A stretch of DNA of 64,000 nucleotides, taken from contig NC_077224.1 of NCBI RefSeq assembly GCF_024763615.1, forward strand, positions 75,216,712-75,280,711, read 5' to 3'. The stretch's first letter is position 1; each line of letters opens with the position of its first letter. This stretch comes from Phlebotomus papatasi (taxonomy: Eukaryota > Arthropoda > Insecta > Diptera > Psychodidae). Below the pieces are notes generated by a model, which saw nothing but the letters and a program-made list of their open reading frames with translations, searched no databases and had not been told where the DNA came from. Of this stretch, positions 23,701-35,700 are shown piece by piece. Position numbers and translations under genes: made by a program.

Positions 23701-26700
23701 ACCTACTCATTTTGTGAAATTGAAATTGCCTGATTACATCTACCCCATATGCTGTTTTCTGACCAATTATTAATTCTTTCAAAAAAATGAGAATATGAAT
23801 TTCTCTAGTAAATGCATAAATATAATCCAAAAAGATGTAGGAAAGAACTGATATTGCTACATTTCGATTATTCTACACAGTTTTTAATTTCCAGGTGGAA
23901 ATCCAAATGATCAAAATAATTGAAATATCAACATTTTCAGGAAAAATGATTTTTATTTTTAAAGTATTAGGATTATATTGACCAATTCATCTGTGGACAT
24001 ACATCCCCATGGTATCTATGAATGCTTATGGGTTTTATCCTCTGGAGTCTTAAAATTATTGAAACAGTGTTTACAACTACCCCAGATTACTACTGCCCCA
24101 GTTCCCCCTATTATATTTGAACATCTCTCTCTGCAGGGAAAAGTATATTACAAAAAAACGTCATATTACTTACTTTTTACATAAAAGAAATTTCAAAATT
24201 TTGACAAAAGTGTCATTAGGGGTTCCCTGTCGAACAGATGTTCCTTCGGACCTTAGTATCTCATTAAAATTAATGTTTTTCAATTAATTTTAATGAGAAA
24301 TCATATAGAAACTTAAGTCCATTTAAACCAATGTTCCTGTTCTGTTTTTATGAATAAATAAAACAAAATCTTTTAATTTCTGTTATTAAAAATTTATAAA
24401 TTTATACTCATGTAAACACCTCATAATTTGAATCGTCTTAAAATTTTTATGTGATGTGTTATACTAAATTATAATAATATTGTTTCTAATATTCAGTAAA
24501 TTCTAAAACAATTCTGAAAGATTTGTTTTAGGTTCTAAATTTTTTTTGAGCTTGGGTAGTTTCCGTGTTCAGTAAAGAACCATTTTAATTTAAATCAATT
24601 CAAGCTATAGATTAAGAAAACTCATAAAAAATTTTGCTTTGAAGAAACTTATAAAAAAAAAGATTTTTTGAAGACATTACAAATGAAAAATTACAATAAA
24701 TATTTCTTTTAAGGTTCAAGTGTATTTATAATCTAAAAATTTAACAATTTAATATTTTTTTACAATTGTTTAAAGCAGAAAATTTGTACTTTCTGTTCCA
24801 TTATTAATATTTAGAAATTAAAAATGGTCAATAAAATATTGTTGTTTGGTCAATTGATATCCTTTAATTCATTAGAATTCTCCTTAAACTTCTAGGTTGT
24901 AAAGATGATTACCAATTTTTTCAAATTTATTTTCATTAAGGGTGCAATTGGTACAAATGGTAAGCACGTTTGGGTCTTGGGTGGTGGGACCCTTGACTCG
25001 ACTGTCACATTTATGAGTTCGATTCTCGTCCGGTGCAAATGATTGAACCGTCTGAATGGATATTTTTTACGAAGCAATATGAATAAAAATTTGGAAACTG
25101 AACAATGTACAAAATTGAAATAAAAGCCGGGTACTGCAAAATAAATTTATAATAGTAATATTTTCAAAACCCATTTATATTTGACGCATTTAACAATATA
25201 CATAAACTTTAGACGATTTAATCCAATTTTTTCTGGACGATTGCTTTAGTTAAAAAAGCATTAGTTCTTGAATAAGGTGGGAAAAAAACCAAACAAAACT
25301 AGAAATTCATTACGCAAAATTTTAAAATTGCATCGGTTTTGATAAATTTTTTCTTCTTTCTCCTTTCTTATTTGAGTTCTACTAGATGACAAATGTTCTT
25401 AGAAATTCATATTACGTAAATAAATGTAAAAATTTTAAATTTAGTTATTGATAAGGCTCATGTTTGATAGCGTCTCATTACTCATCTGATAAGATGCTAG
25501 AATCATCTATCAATCAGCAATGAACAAATTCCAAAATATAAACATTCCTTCACCGGTATTTCAAGTAAATACATTTGCTTTAATGGGTTAGAAATATTTT
25601 ACACTACCTCAGTCCCAAAAAAAAGTCATAGGGGGAAGTGGGGCAACTTTGAAAGTCGGATACCTTTGAAATTGTGATTTTTCATCTATTTTTAAATCAA
25701 ATTGAAACTTATGGTGATATAATTTAGCTGCACAAACATTTTGATAAGCTAAATTAAATTATGATTTAGTTCAGTTCCACCTAAACATAGGAGAAAAATC
25801 CCAATTTCAAAGGTGCCCCACTTCCCCCTACCTTTGGAAAAAACTTTAATCCATAGAAATGTTGTTTCTTGCGAGTGAAATCATTGATCATGAGGGATTT
25901 CTTAGGGCAAATTTTGAATGTTCTGCAAATGCTTCATGTATACATGTATTTAAGACTTTTACCAATAATATAATAATACTTATAAATCATTTCTTAACAT
26001 TATTTTTTTTATTATTTTATTCTTATTATTCAAATTATTTTTTTAATAATTTGTTTATAGTAAAAGTAAACGTAGTGGAGACTATGCAGTCAACATCACT
26101 TGCAATGAAAGTGCTGTTTAATTGTGGATTTTTATAATATAACTGTGGACCACAATCGTTAGTTTATGTCAAGACATCATGAGCAAACAATGTGAAATAA
26201 GGTTTAATGACTTCTCATTGAAAATAGCGTAATTAAACCTTGCTTTATTGCACAGCAATTTCCAGTAGGATTTCAAAGAGAGTGGATTTTTAGAAACATT
26301 TCAGCAATATTAAGAATTTTGAAATCAGTTCCAGAAAAGAAGATTTTTCCATTAAGAAACATTTTAGAAAAATTTCCATTACTTTTACCGAAGATTTATT
26401 GCTTTTTGTTTAGTCTTTTTTCGCAATATTTAGAAGAAACCAAAAGAAACATTTATTCATCAATCAAAAATCTTTCTTATCAGCTTATCACAATCTACTC
26501 TGTGGGAGATTACTAATTGCGACAGCTTCTCTGACATCTCGTGCTTGTAAATTTCGTGAAATTTCTGAAACCTTATCTCAGCCGCTGAATGGGCTTAATA
26601 AAAGAGCAAAACAGATAGGAAGTTGCGATATATGACTGTCTTCTTGCCAGGGAGAGTGGGTGAAAGATAATAAAGCTGGCAATTGAGCTTAATATGGCAA

Positions 26701-29700
26701 AAAGAGCAACCTACCTCCGCCACTTGAGTAGCACAGATACGGGAACCGCCACATATTGCCCAATCCAACGGAATATCCAATGCAAGCCAGAACAAACTGC
26801 ATCTTATTGGCCCAGTGCTGTCTTCTTGGTTTCAGATTAGCCGAGTCTGAATTATCGGATATTCCAGCATAACTATCATTCTCGAAATCCTCCTCTTGTG
26901 GTCTGCAATTGTCCATGAAACCAGAGAAGAATATTAATTAAAAATTTAATTGTTCATCAATCATATCAACAATTCAATTGTATGTCAATCACAGGACAAA
27001 AGCTCAGAGAATCTTAAACTACCTTCGGGTATTTGTAGGGAATTTAAAAAGACTGGGTTCTTTAAAATGATTAGTGAGAATTGTCGTATCCTGCTTTTCT
27101 ACTAACACCACTTTTGCACTCTTTTCACCGGGCATTTTTTTAATCTTTTAATATCAGTAAACACCTTGTTACTCCATTGAGCCTCACTTTTAGACTAAAA
27201 GAGACCCAGTTTTGTGTGAGTTCAGCCTCATTCTCACTCACCCAGAGCTTCGGAATACCAGGTGCTAAGTAATCAAATAAATGCGGCAATATCGTCTCAC
27301 TTAGCAATTTAGAGAAGAGTGATGCCAAGTATAGTGCATAAATTTCACTTTCGTGACCATCATTTGGTTCTTATTATGTCATTTGATCTCTTTGATCTCA
27401 AGACCAATTTAAATATTGCTTTCTTGAAACACTTCTATCAGTGTTTAGACTATAGACAATTTCTATAGATTGCAATGCTTGATAAAACACTTTTCAAAGT
27501 TCACAATTAACATGTATGAATATTTCGTGTCAATCAAGGTTAAAATAGTTTTGACGTTGGAAAAAAATTGATAGCAACAATTTTTCTATGATTAGAATTG
27601 GAGCAATTGAACGTTCGTCTGTAAAAATCTATGATCCAATGGTTGGCAGGAAACATGAGACAGGAAAGTGATTAACCACAAAAAGTACTTGTTTATTTTA
27701 AATAAAAACTAGCACAATTCACTCATTAATTTGATCGAGAAAGAGTAAATGTGAATTTAATTCAAAACAAATTAAATGGCAACATTTAGATTTTGACGTC
27801 ATTCAATACAATTTGAAAGTTTTTGCATATTTATGAAAAAAAGCACGGAAGTTTAATTTAGTTTAATAATAAGTTTTCTTAAATCTAAATTTAGCCCTTG
27901 GACGACTAAGTCACAAGGGTCATAAGAGACACAAAGAAATTTTTAAAGTTTCAAGGTCTTTTTTTTTAAGTTTAAAGGTGTAGTGGGTAGTGACCCACTA
28001 CACTTACACCTCCCTACTATACCTTGATCGTTAAATCAAGTATAAAGATTCAAAGATTTTAGTGCTTAGGGGAAACTGGGGCACCAGCAAACACGGGGTA
28101 CCACCAAACACTGCGATTTTTTAATCGAATATTGGATATCAGACGATAAGACCGATTGGAATTTATTAGGCACTATAGGGATGCTCGTCCACTGAAGGAA
28201 TGGTCGAGATAGTCCAAGTAATTTAGAAATAAAAATTAGTGTTTGGTGGTACCCCGTGTTTGGTGGTGCCCCAGTTTCCCCTAATTGTAAAAGAATAAGA
28301 TTTTTAAGATCAAATCAATCTTAAAAATCAATATTAAAAATATATATACAAATTACAAAATTTTAAAGAAATTAAAAAAAAATTAAAAGTCACTTTTCAA
28401 TTTTTGATTTTCAAAATTTTCTTTGAAAAATCCGACTTTTAGGAACTTAGAAATTTTTAGAAAAATTTAGAAAAGGGGTGACAAAGCGTATCATGCTTTT
28501 GGAAAAACATGGTTTTGGAGTGGAAAAGGAAGGATGCAGGGAAAAATGAGAGGCATGCTAACAATCCTTGGGTTGACTTATGGGGAAGTCCCTCCATCTC
28601 TAACCATTTAGCCTCTAGAGCTGGCGACATCCGAACGGACAAACATCGTGGGCCACTTTTGAAATTAGGCATTTTTCTCCTACTTTTAAGAGGAAGTGGA
28701 CCTTACTGTGAATAATTAAGATCTACAAACTAATTGTGAATCTAAATTGCATTATGATAAGGCTTAGTACTATTTGAAAATTAGCATAAAAACGTCTAAT
28801 TTTAAAGGTGCTCCAATTCAAAGATGCCCCACTTCCCTATATTAAAAATTACTTGAAAGAAAACAATGACTATAATCTACTTTTCAAGACTCTAAAATAC
28901 TCCTGAAAAGGAATTTCAAATACAATTCAATTAGCATTAAAAACTAAGGCAAATCTAGGACAAGATGGCTAAATGAAATTCAGGATCTTGCTTTGAAGCG
29001 TCTTGGGATTGGCCGCGAACATCTTCCTGAAGTTGCGGAGGATCGACAGGCCCGCGACCCCATTAGGGATAGGCGGTTGTAAAAGTTGCTGATGATTAAA
29101 ATTTTTGCATTTCAAACATAGAATTAAGAAGCTTCCATGAAATATGTCCTAAATTAGGAAAAAATCTGCTTTTATTTGACTGATTGACTTAAAATTGAGA
29201 GAATAATTTTAACATATTGCAATAAGATAAAAATACGAAAAAATTAACAAAAATACGTGATTTTAAAGTTCATCTAAAATGCCTTAACACTTTAAAAATG
29301 AAAGGGCCTAAAACTTATGGCCTATACACACTAGAGAAATTTATGTCTATATTGAAGAGTTTTTCCTACATAAGCGTAGGGAATTTGCTTCAATATGGAC
29401 ATAAATTGCTCTAGTGTGTAAAGGACATTACTCTTCTGACTATTTAATGCAAAAATACATTTATCAGAACGTAAGGAAACCTCTAAATTTAGTCAGAACA
29501 TTTATTTGGTTCATTGCTTAACCACTTGCCCTTAATACCCAGCCAAGTGGTAGAGCACCCGCTCTATGATGCAAGTGTCCCGGATTCGAATCCTCTTAGA
29601 TCACCAGGCATTTTTCTGGCGTTAAAGGTGTTCGAATTGCATCCAGTGAGCTTCACTGCACTTGATTCCACGGGGCATGGGACTGATAACCTAATCCCTG

Positions 29701-32700
29701 TACAGTAGAATCCCGCTATAGGCTATCGCTCTATAGTCCACAATATATCGGCCGTTGATTTCAAAACACTGATTTTAAGTTAGATTATGTTTTTTTTAGT
29801 ACGCGACATGCAATGTTGTCATAATTATTTTAATATTTTTGGCAAACTTAATTGAGTAGTTGTGATAATTGTGATCCATAATGGAGAGAGCGAGGACAAC
29901 TACCACAATCGCAAAGAAAGTGGAAGCCGTCGAGCAATTTCAATACTAAAAGTCGTTGATAATTTTAAAAAAATGACATGGACTATAGTGGGACCCAAGT
30001 GTCAAATCTGGAACCAAAAGTGGCCTATAGCGGGGCTCTACTGTATATACAATGGATCTGCCCTCCCACTCAGAGGGCTAACCTTAGGGATAAGGCACAT
30101 GGTGTACCCAATCAGTCTTTGGGGATTCATAAGACTGTATAAGAAGATACTGTATAAGAAAATATAATAAATGGATGTCCCGAACTCGCCCTTGTGGGAA
30201 GGCCTATAGTTCCTCTATGGAACTTTTCTTTTATAAACATCTTTTCAGTCTGACTACAACAAGTAACATAACAACAAATTTGAAAAAGTTTAATCTTGCG
30301 TATATTTCTTGTGCTTCCACCAATAAATTACAGAGAATTATTTGCAAGAGACCTATTATATAGTCTTCTACTGTACATTTTTTGTTTTTAAAATTAAGAT
30401 GTCATAGAACATTTGGAAATATTAGTTCTATTTATGAAAAATTAAGAAAACACAATATTGCATATCCTGACTTGTCAATAGGACAAATTTTTTAAAGGTT
30501 TATTTAAAGGATCAAAGCCTAATATACAAAAAAAACTATCGTTTAATAAAAGATGTCAAAAGAATATTGAAAATTGAAAAAAAAGTAATTAAATCGCGAA
30601 ATTCTATTTAACAAAATAAGAATTCAATACTTGAATAAGTCTGTTAATCAAAACTGCCAATTTAACATCTGCAACTATTGCATTGCATTCCATCCAGGAA
30701 GTATTTCCTTTCCTCCCAAAAGCTTTTAGCACTAAATTGAGCGCCCACGGACTTCTTGTGGAGGTGCATTTGAATAAAATTGCACTTGACAATGCATTGA
30801 TCAATTTAGCGGTCAATCTTGTTTATGTTGACGATGGTGAATGACAAAAAAAGTGTGCAACAATCGGGATGTTCATTAGCAATTTGTGGGCTTAGAGTGC
30901 AATTTCCTCAATTGAGTTTCACTGGCGGTCATTTCATTAACATGGAGTGGAAAAAAGGAAGGTTTTTCAATGCCAAACCGCACTCCAAACGAAAATCAGG
31001 CAATTTTGTGTGTTAATTCATAAATAAAGCAGAAGATGTTAGTAATAAATTTCGCTAGCGACATGCGTTCCCATTAATTGTGGACACCACATCTTCTCCA
31101 GCCTCTGCAAAATGGGCTTGAACAGCAAGAAAAAAGCCACTTTTAAAATATATTGTATCACCTGTGATGATCATCTGTGCAAATAGATCGAAAGCCTGGA
31201 GGAAAAGATGTAAGAAAGCTCGCTTTTTTAAACTCAACAATACACCCGTATTTTAGCTAGAGTTGTAAATTCTATAGAATAATCAGGCTAAATAGCCAGA
31301 TTTAATATTATCAAATAGATGAAGTAAATGATCTCAAAATGAGAAACATCCACTTTCGAGCTCACAGACACTCTGTAAACAATCTTGGTCTGAATTCTCA
31401 CACCACAATTTGACGTCAATTTGCCTGTGAGAGAGACCTGACATCCAGTCATATGATTGTGAATTACAAATTAAGTATGAAAACTCTTGTGTGCAATTGT
31501 AATAAATTTTTTGTCAACTTCAGGTTCAAACCAGGCAGTATCAAGGAAAAATCAGCCACCATGGCGAAAATGCACTGTATTTCATTGGGAAAATAATGGG
31601 AAAAAAATTCTGCAAGTAATCAAACAACTGGAGATGATCAAGTGACCGGAAAATGACAACAAAGTGCAGGAAGAGCATAAATGGCTGAGAATTTTAAGAA
31701 TTTAAATAGGTCGTAAATTATCTGCTTTTCTTATCATGCGATCGTGTGTCTAAAGTGATCTCTTTTAAACATGTTCATCATTTTTATTGCCTAATTTTTA
31801 ATGAGGTGTAATTTTTTGAAGACTTATTAAAAAGAGGATTCCAATTTGCAAATTTAGCTGTTGATCAATTTCTCTTCATAGGTCAAACTAATTGAATGAT
31901 TAAAATTTAAACAATCAAAAGAAAAGCGAAAAGCAAAGGGTCGAAAGCTTTGGAGTAAAATTTTGAGTTTTTAATTGAGGAAAAAGCTGCCCCTGACGAA
32001 CACCGAAAGATCTGAATCCTATATAATCCGTCAGATACCCCACCTATTGGATTTAAACAAACATTATTCATTTTAAATTTAAATATTTTTTGATTGAAAT
32101 ACAGTTTAAGAAATATAGTTTTGTGTATATCTATAACTTGATATAAAATGCCTCAAAATTTATTTTCTAATCGAAATCGCTTTCATGAGTTAAATCATTA
32201 AATTACGGAAATGCCTTTAGGACTCGCACACATTCTGTATTCTAACACTTTACATTTATTCCCAAAATTCCCAAATGTTCAAAATCCTGAAAGGGATGAA
32301 ATTATATGAAGAATAGTGTAGAATAATTTCCCTAAGCACAGATAATTTCCCTTTGCCTCCAGCAAGCGCGAGTGCAATCGTGGGACTAGCTATGACACTT
32401 TTAAGAATTCGGGTTTTTGGCTTTCGGGATTTTGGTTTTCGGGATTTTGGCTTTCAGAATTTAGACCGGGATCCGGAAAAATATGAAGTGTTCGAAGATT
32501 AGATGTGTGAAGCCTGAAGGCCTTCCCCTCTTTATTAAAAAAATCATTAAAAAAGACAGATCATCTAAGTGTCCTAAAAGATTCTATTATCTTTAGGAAT
32601 ATAGAATCGTTGCTTTTCTTAAATTGAAGATTAAATGAATATTCCTACGAATCTGGCTTAGAGGAAGGTTTTCAATCTTTGTACGTACACATTCTGGTTT

Positions 32701-35700
32701 CGAACACCACATATTCTTTTAATGTATCTAACCCTTGATCTGATCCAGTTTTTTCAGGAAATGTGTGACTTAAGACTAGCTATTAAAATATATTGCCATA
32801 CATTCAGATTGAGTAAAGAAATATGCGAAAAATATGAAATGTTCGAAACCAGAATGTGTGTGAAGTCCGAAAACCTGCTCCTACATAAATTTTTATTCAA
32901 GATAAATGGGGAAGAATTATTTATACAAAATGATTCACACAATATTTTGTTTTTCTTGAAGGTTTAGGATTGTATTTATTTATTTAATAAATACTTTAAG
33001 AATTTTAAAAGACTATTTTATATGAAGTAAATATTATACAATAATTTTTCCATTAGTTCATCTTGGGTATTCTCAGATTATTTGAGAGACAATTCTGCAT
33101 ACGAAAACGTTCAAAATTTTAGCAAATTTATAAAACAAAGTGAAAAAATATTAGAATTTTTCTTTCACTCAAATAATTTTTTTTATATTTTTATTTATTT
33201 GTTTCTTAATTACACTAAAATAGTTAAAGCACAATTTTTGAATATTTGTAAATAATAAAAAAATCCAAAAAGAAATTAGAAATATAAATAGTAATTATTT
33301 CTCATCAAATCAACATTTCTGAAATAATTTAATTTTTCAAATTCTGAAATCAAAACAAATGCTTAAAAATAAATATTTGATGGAATGGTGAGTATAAATA
33401 TTGCAAAAATTTACAATCTTTTAACTCAAAGATCACAGCTTGGAGTCGTGAGTTGGATACTTAATAACCCCTTGTAAATCATGTACCATCAATTGAGCAA
33501 ATATTTCCGTTTTAATCTGTAATTATCTCAAATCATACTAATAATCTGTTAATTAACAAAAGAAGAAAAATTAAAATGGTATGTTTTAAACAAATTATTA
33601 TCAATTATTAAAAATTATTAAACAAAATATTATCAATTCTATCAGGCAATGTCGTATTAGACATGGTTTACTAAAGCATTATCCGCAATCCAATGAATTT
33701 TTGAAACCTGTATAGTATGTTGAAAAATATTAAATAATTTAAAAAGTTATTTGAAAACGAAATTCTTTTTTCATTTATGTTTTTATTTAAATTATAATTA
33801 TAGTTTACCTATCAGACTCAATTTTCAGACAATAATTCACATATAATTAATTATTTGATCTTAGAAAAATTTTTTTTTGGCGTACTCAAATAAGTTATAC
33901 CACGTGGAAAAATAGGTTGCAGAAGATTAGGTAGTATTTTGGTAAAAATGTTCAGTAAAACAGAAAATTGATAAATATGGTGAAATATTAGTAAAGGGAA
34001 ATTTAAAAATCTTACACTATTTAATTTTTTACTGACAAAATAGATTTTTACTAACTTTAAGTTTATTTTTTGATGAATTTTAATTTTTTCTTAACAAATT
34101 TGCTAATTCACTAATCACAAATATATTTTCGGAAAAAACACCATAAAGTAAAAATTATGTCATGAGAATTTTAGTGGTACGTAATTAAATGACTAGGGGT
34201 GGCCCTAAATTCTAGACGCTCCGTTACCTAAATGTTACGTTATTTTTGCATAAAATATCTATACCAGAAACTTACAAAAAGTTAATAAAATCAGTCTATT
34301 AGGTGTTTTGCTTAGATTACTTCCGTAATTGTTTTCTAGGTAAATTTTACGTCAGTCTAACGTAAATATGAATACGTATTTATGAATAAGATGCATAGAT
34401 TTTTGCTCTGGTTTCTGGTTTTGATTTATTCTTACAATTGCATATGATATTTCGGGGGCACTTTTCCCTTTCCTTAAGAAGTTACGTGGGTCATGAAAAC
34501 TAAAAAAAAACAGCATATTTTCCTTTACATCTTTTTTCTTTAAAAAATTATTACTTGTCTTAAGCATATAAATCAGAATTGAGGGTGCAGATGCAGAATG
34601 CAGACTCGAATTTAAAAAAATGTGCATCTTATTGCAACATTTTGAAATTGAACTCAAGTTCGATTCTATCTTTTTACATATTTAAAGAATTTTCAACGTT
34701 GAGAGGTTATGATACTTTACTTATTTATTGAATTTTCTATTATAGTCTTACTACATTTTGTTAAAAACAACGCTATCGTTTTTTTTTGTATAATGTTCTC
34801 ATTCTAAATGATGAAATTTAACATTCTTTATAGTCTTTTAAAATGGTTGTCGCAGATTAATCAGTATTTTGATAAAAAATGATCAGTAAAAATTTTACTT
34901 GATCAGTGAAATAAGATGCAAACAGTAAATTGTTACAATCACAATCCTAAAATAACAAAATATTAATGGAACAGTTATGATCCATTTCGGCATTTTCAAT
35001 ATGTTTTTATTAAATAAAATAGTATTTTTTGAGCGACGTAGTATTCCATACTAACCATTTTGGAATATTTAGTGACTAAAAATGATAATACCTTTTTAAA
35101 TTATTTTAATGTCTCCACTATGTCTCTACAACTGAACTTCACACTTGAATACAACAACAGAATGACAAGTTTACGCAATTATACAATTTAATATAATAAT
35201 TTTACATAAAATCTCTATAGCAATAAATCAGCTATAAAAATGTACGTGGGACGAATATACCGGAAAACCCCTATAAAAATGGATAATTCAGTGGATTGCA
35301 TTTGTAAAATTGCAATAAAATCGCGAGAATGACTTTCAAATGCTCAAGCATTTCTAGTTTAATTATTGTATTATTTGCATATCTTTCATGATGTTTCAAT
35401 TCTAATCGCGTTCATGAATTTTTATTTGGTAAGATCATCTCATTCATGATCTGCTAAAATTTGCTGACAGTTAATGATGAAAAATGTGATATAAAGTGAA
35501 TCGTTTGAGACAACTATTTTAGATTGATCCGAGGGCATCTATTTGGTGTGAAAATTGGGCTGATCGAGAGGAATCTGGAGTGGAATTGCGCAAGGGAGTC
35601 TCATGAGAGAAGATTCATCAAATTTACTTAATTAACAGAATTTTTTTTTCGGCGCTTGTGCTTCAATACCGGTAGAAGTCACGCAACCATGTAATGAGAA

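Noticed and set aside
24950..25040. Functional tRNA gene with long variable arm
   Set aside because: Poor cloverleaf pairing; kept only as a tRNA-like pseudogene or SINE head.
29531..29600. Functional tRNA gene
   Set aside because: A and B boxes are good but the acceptor stem does not pair and the sequence continues as a SINE body.
31055..31240. Minus-strand stretch with acceptor and donor-like signals around a 34-base 'exon' (about 31202-31169)
   Set aside because: Its length would break the frame between the ine exons at 36005 and 26902, which already join in phase; no similarity to the transporter.
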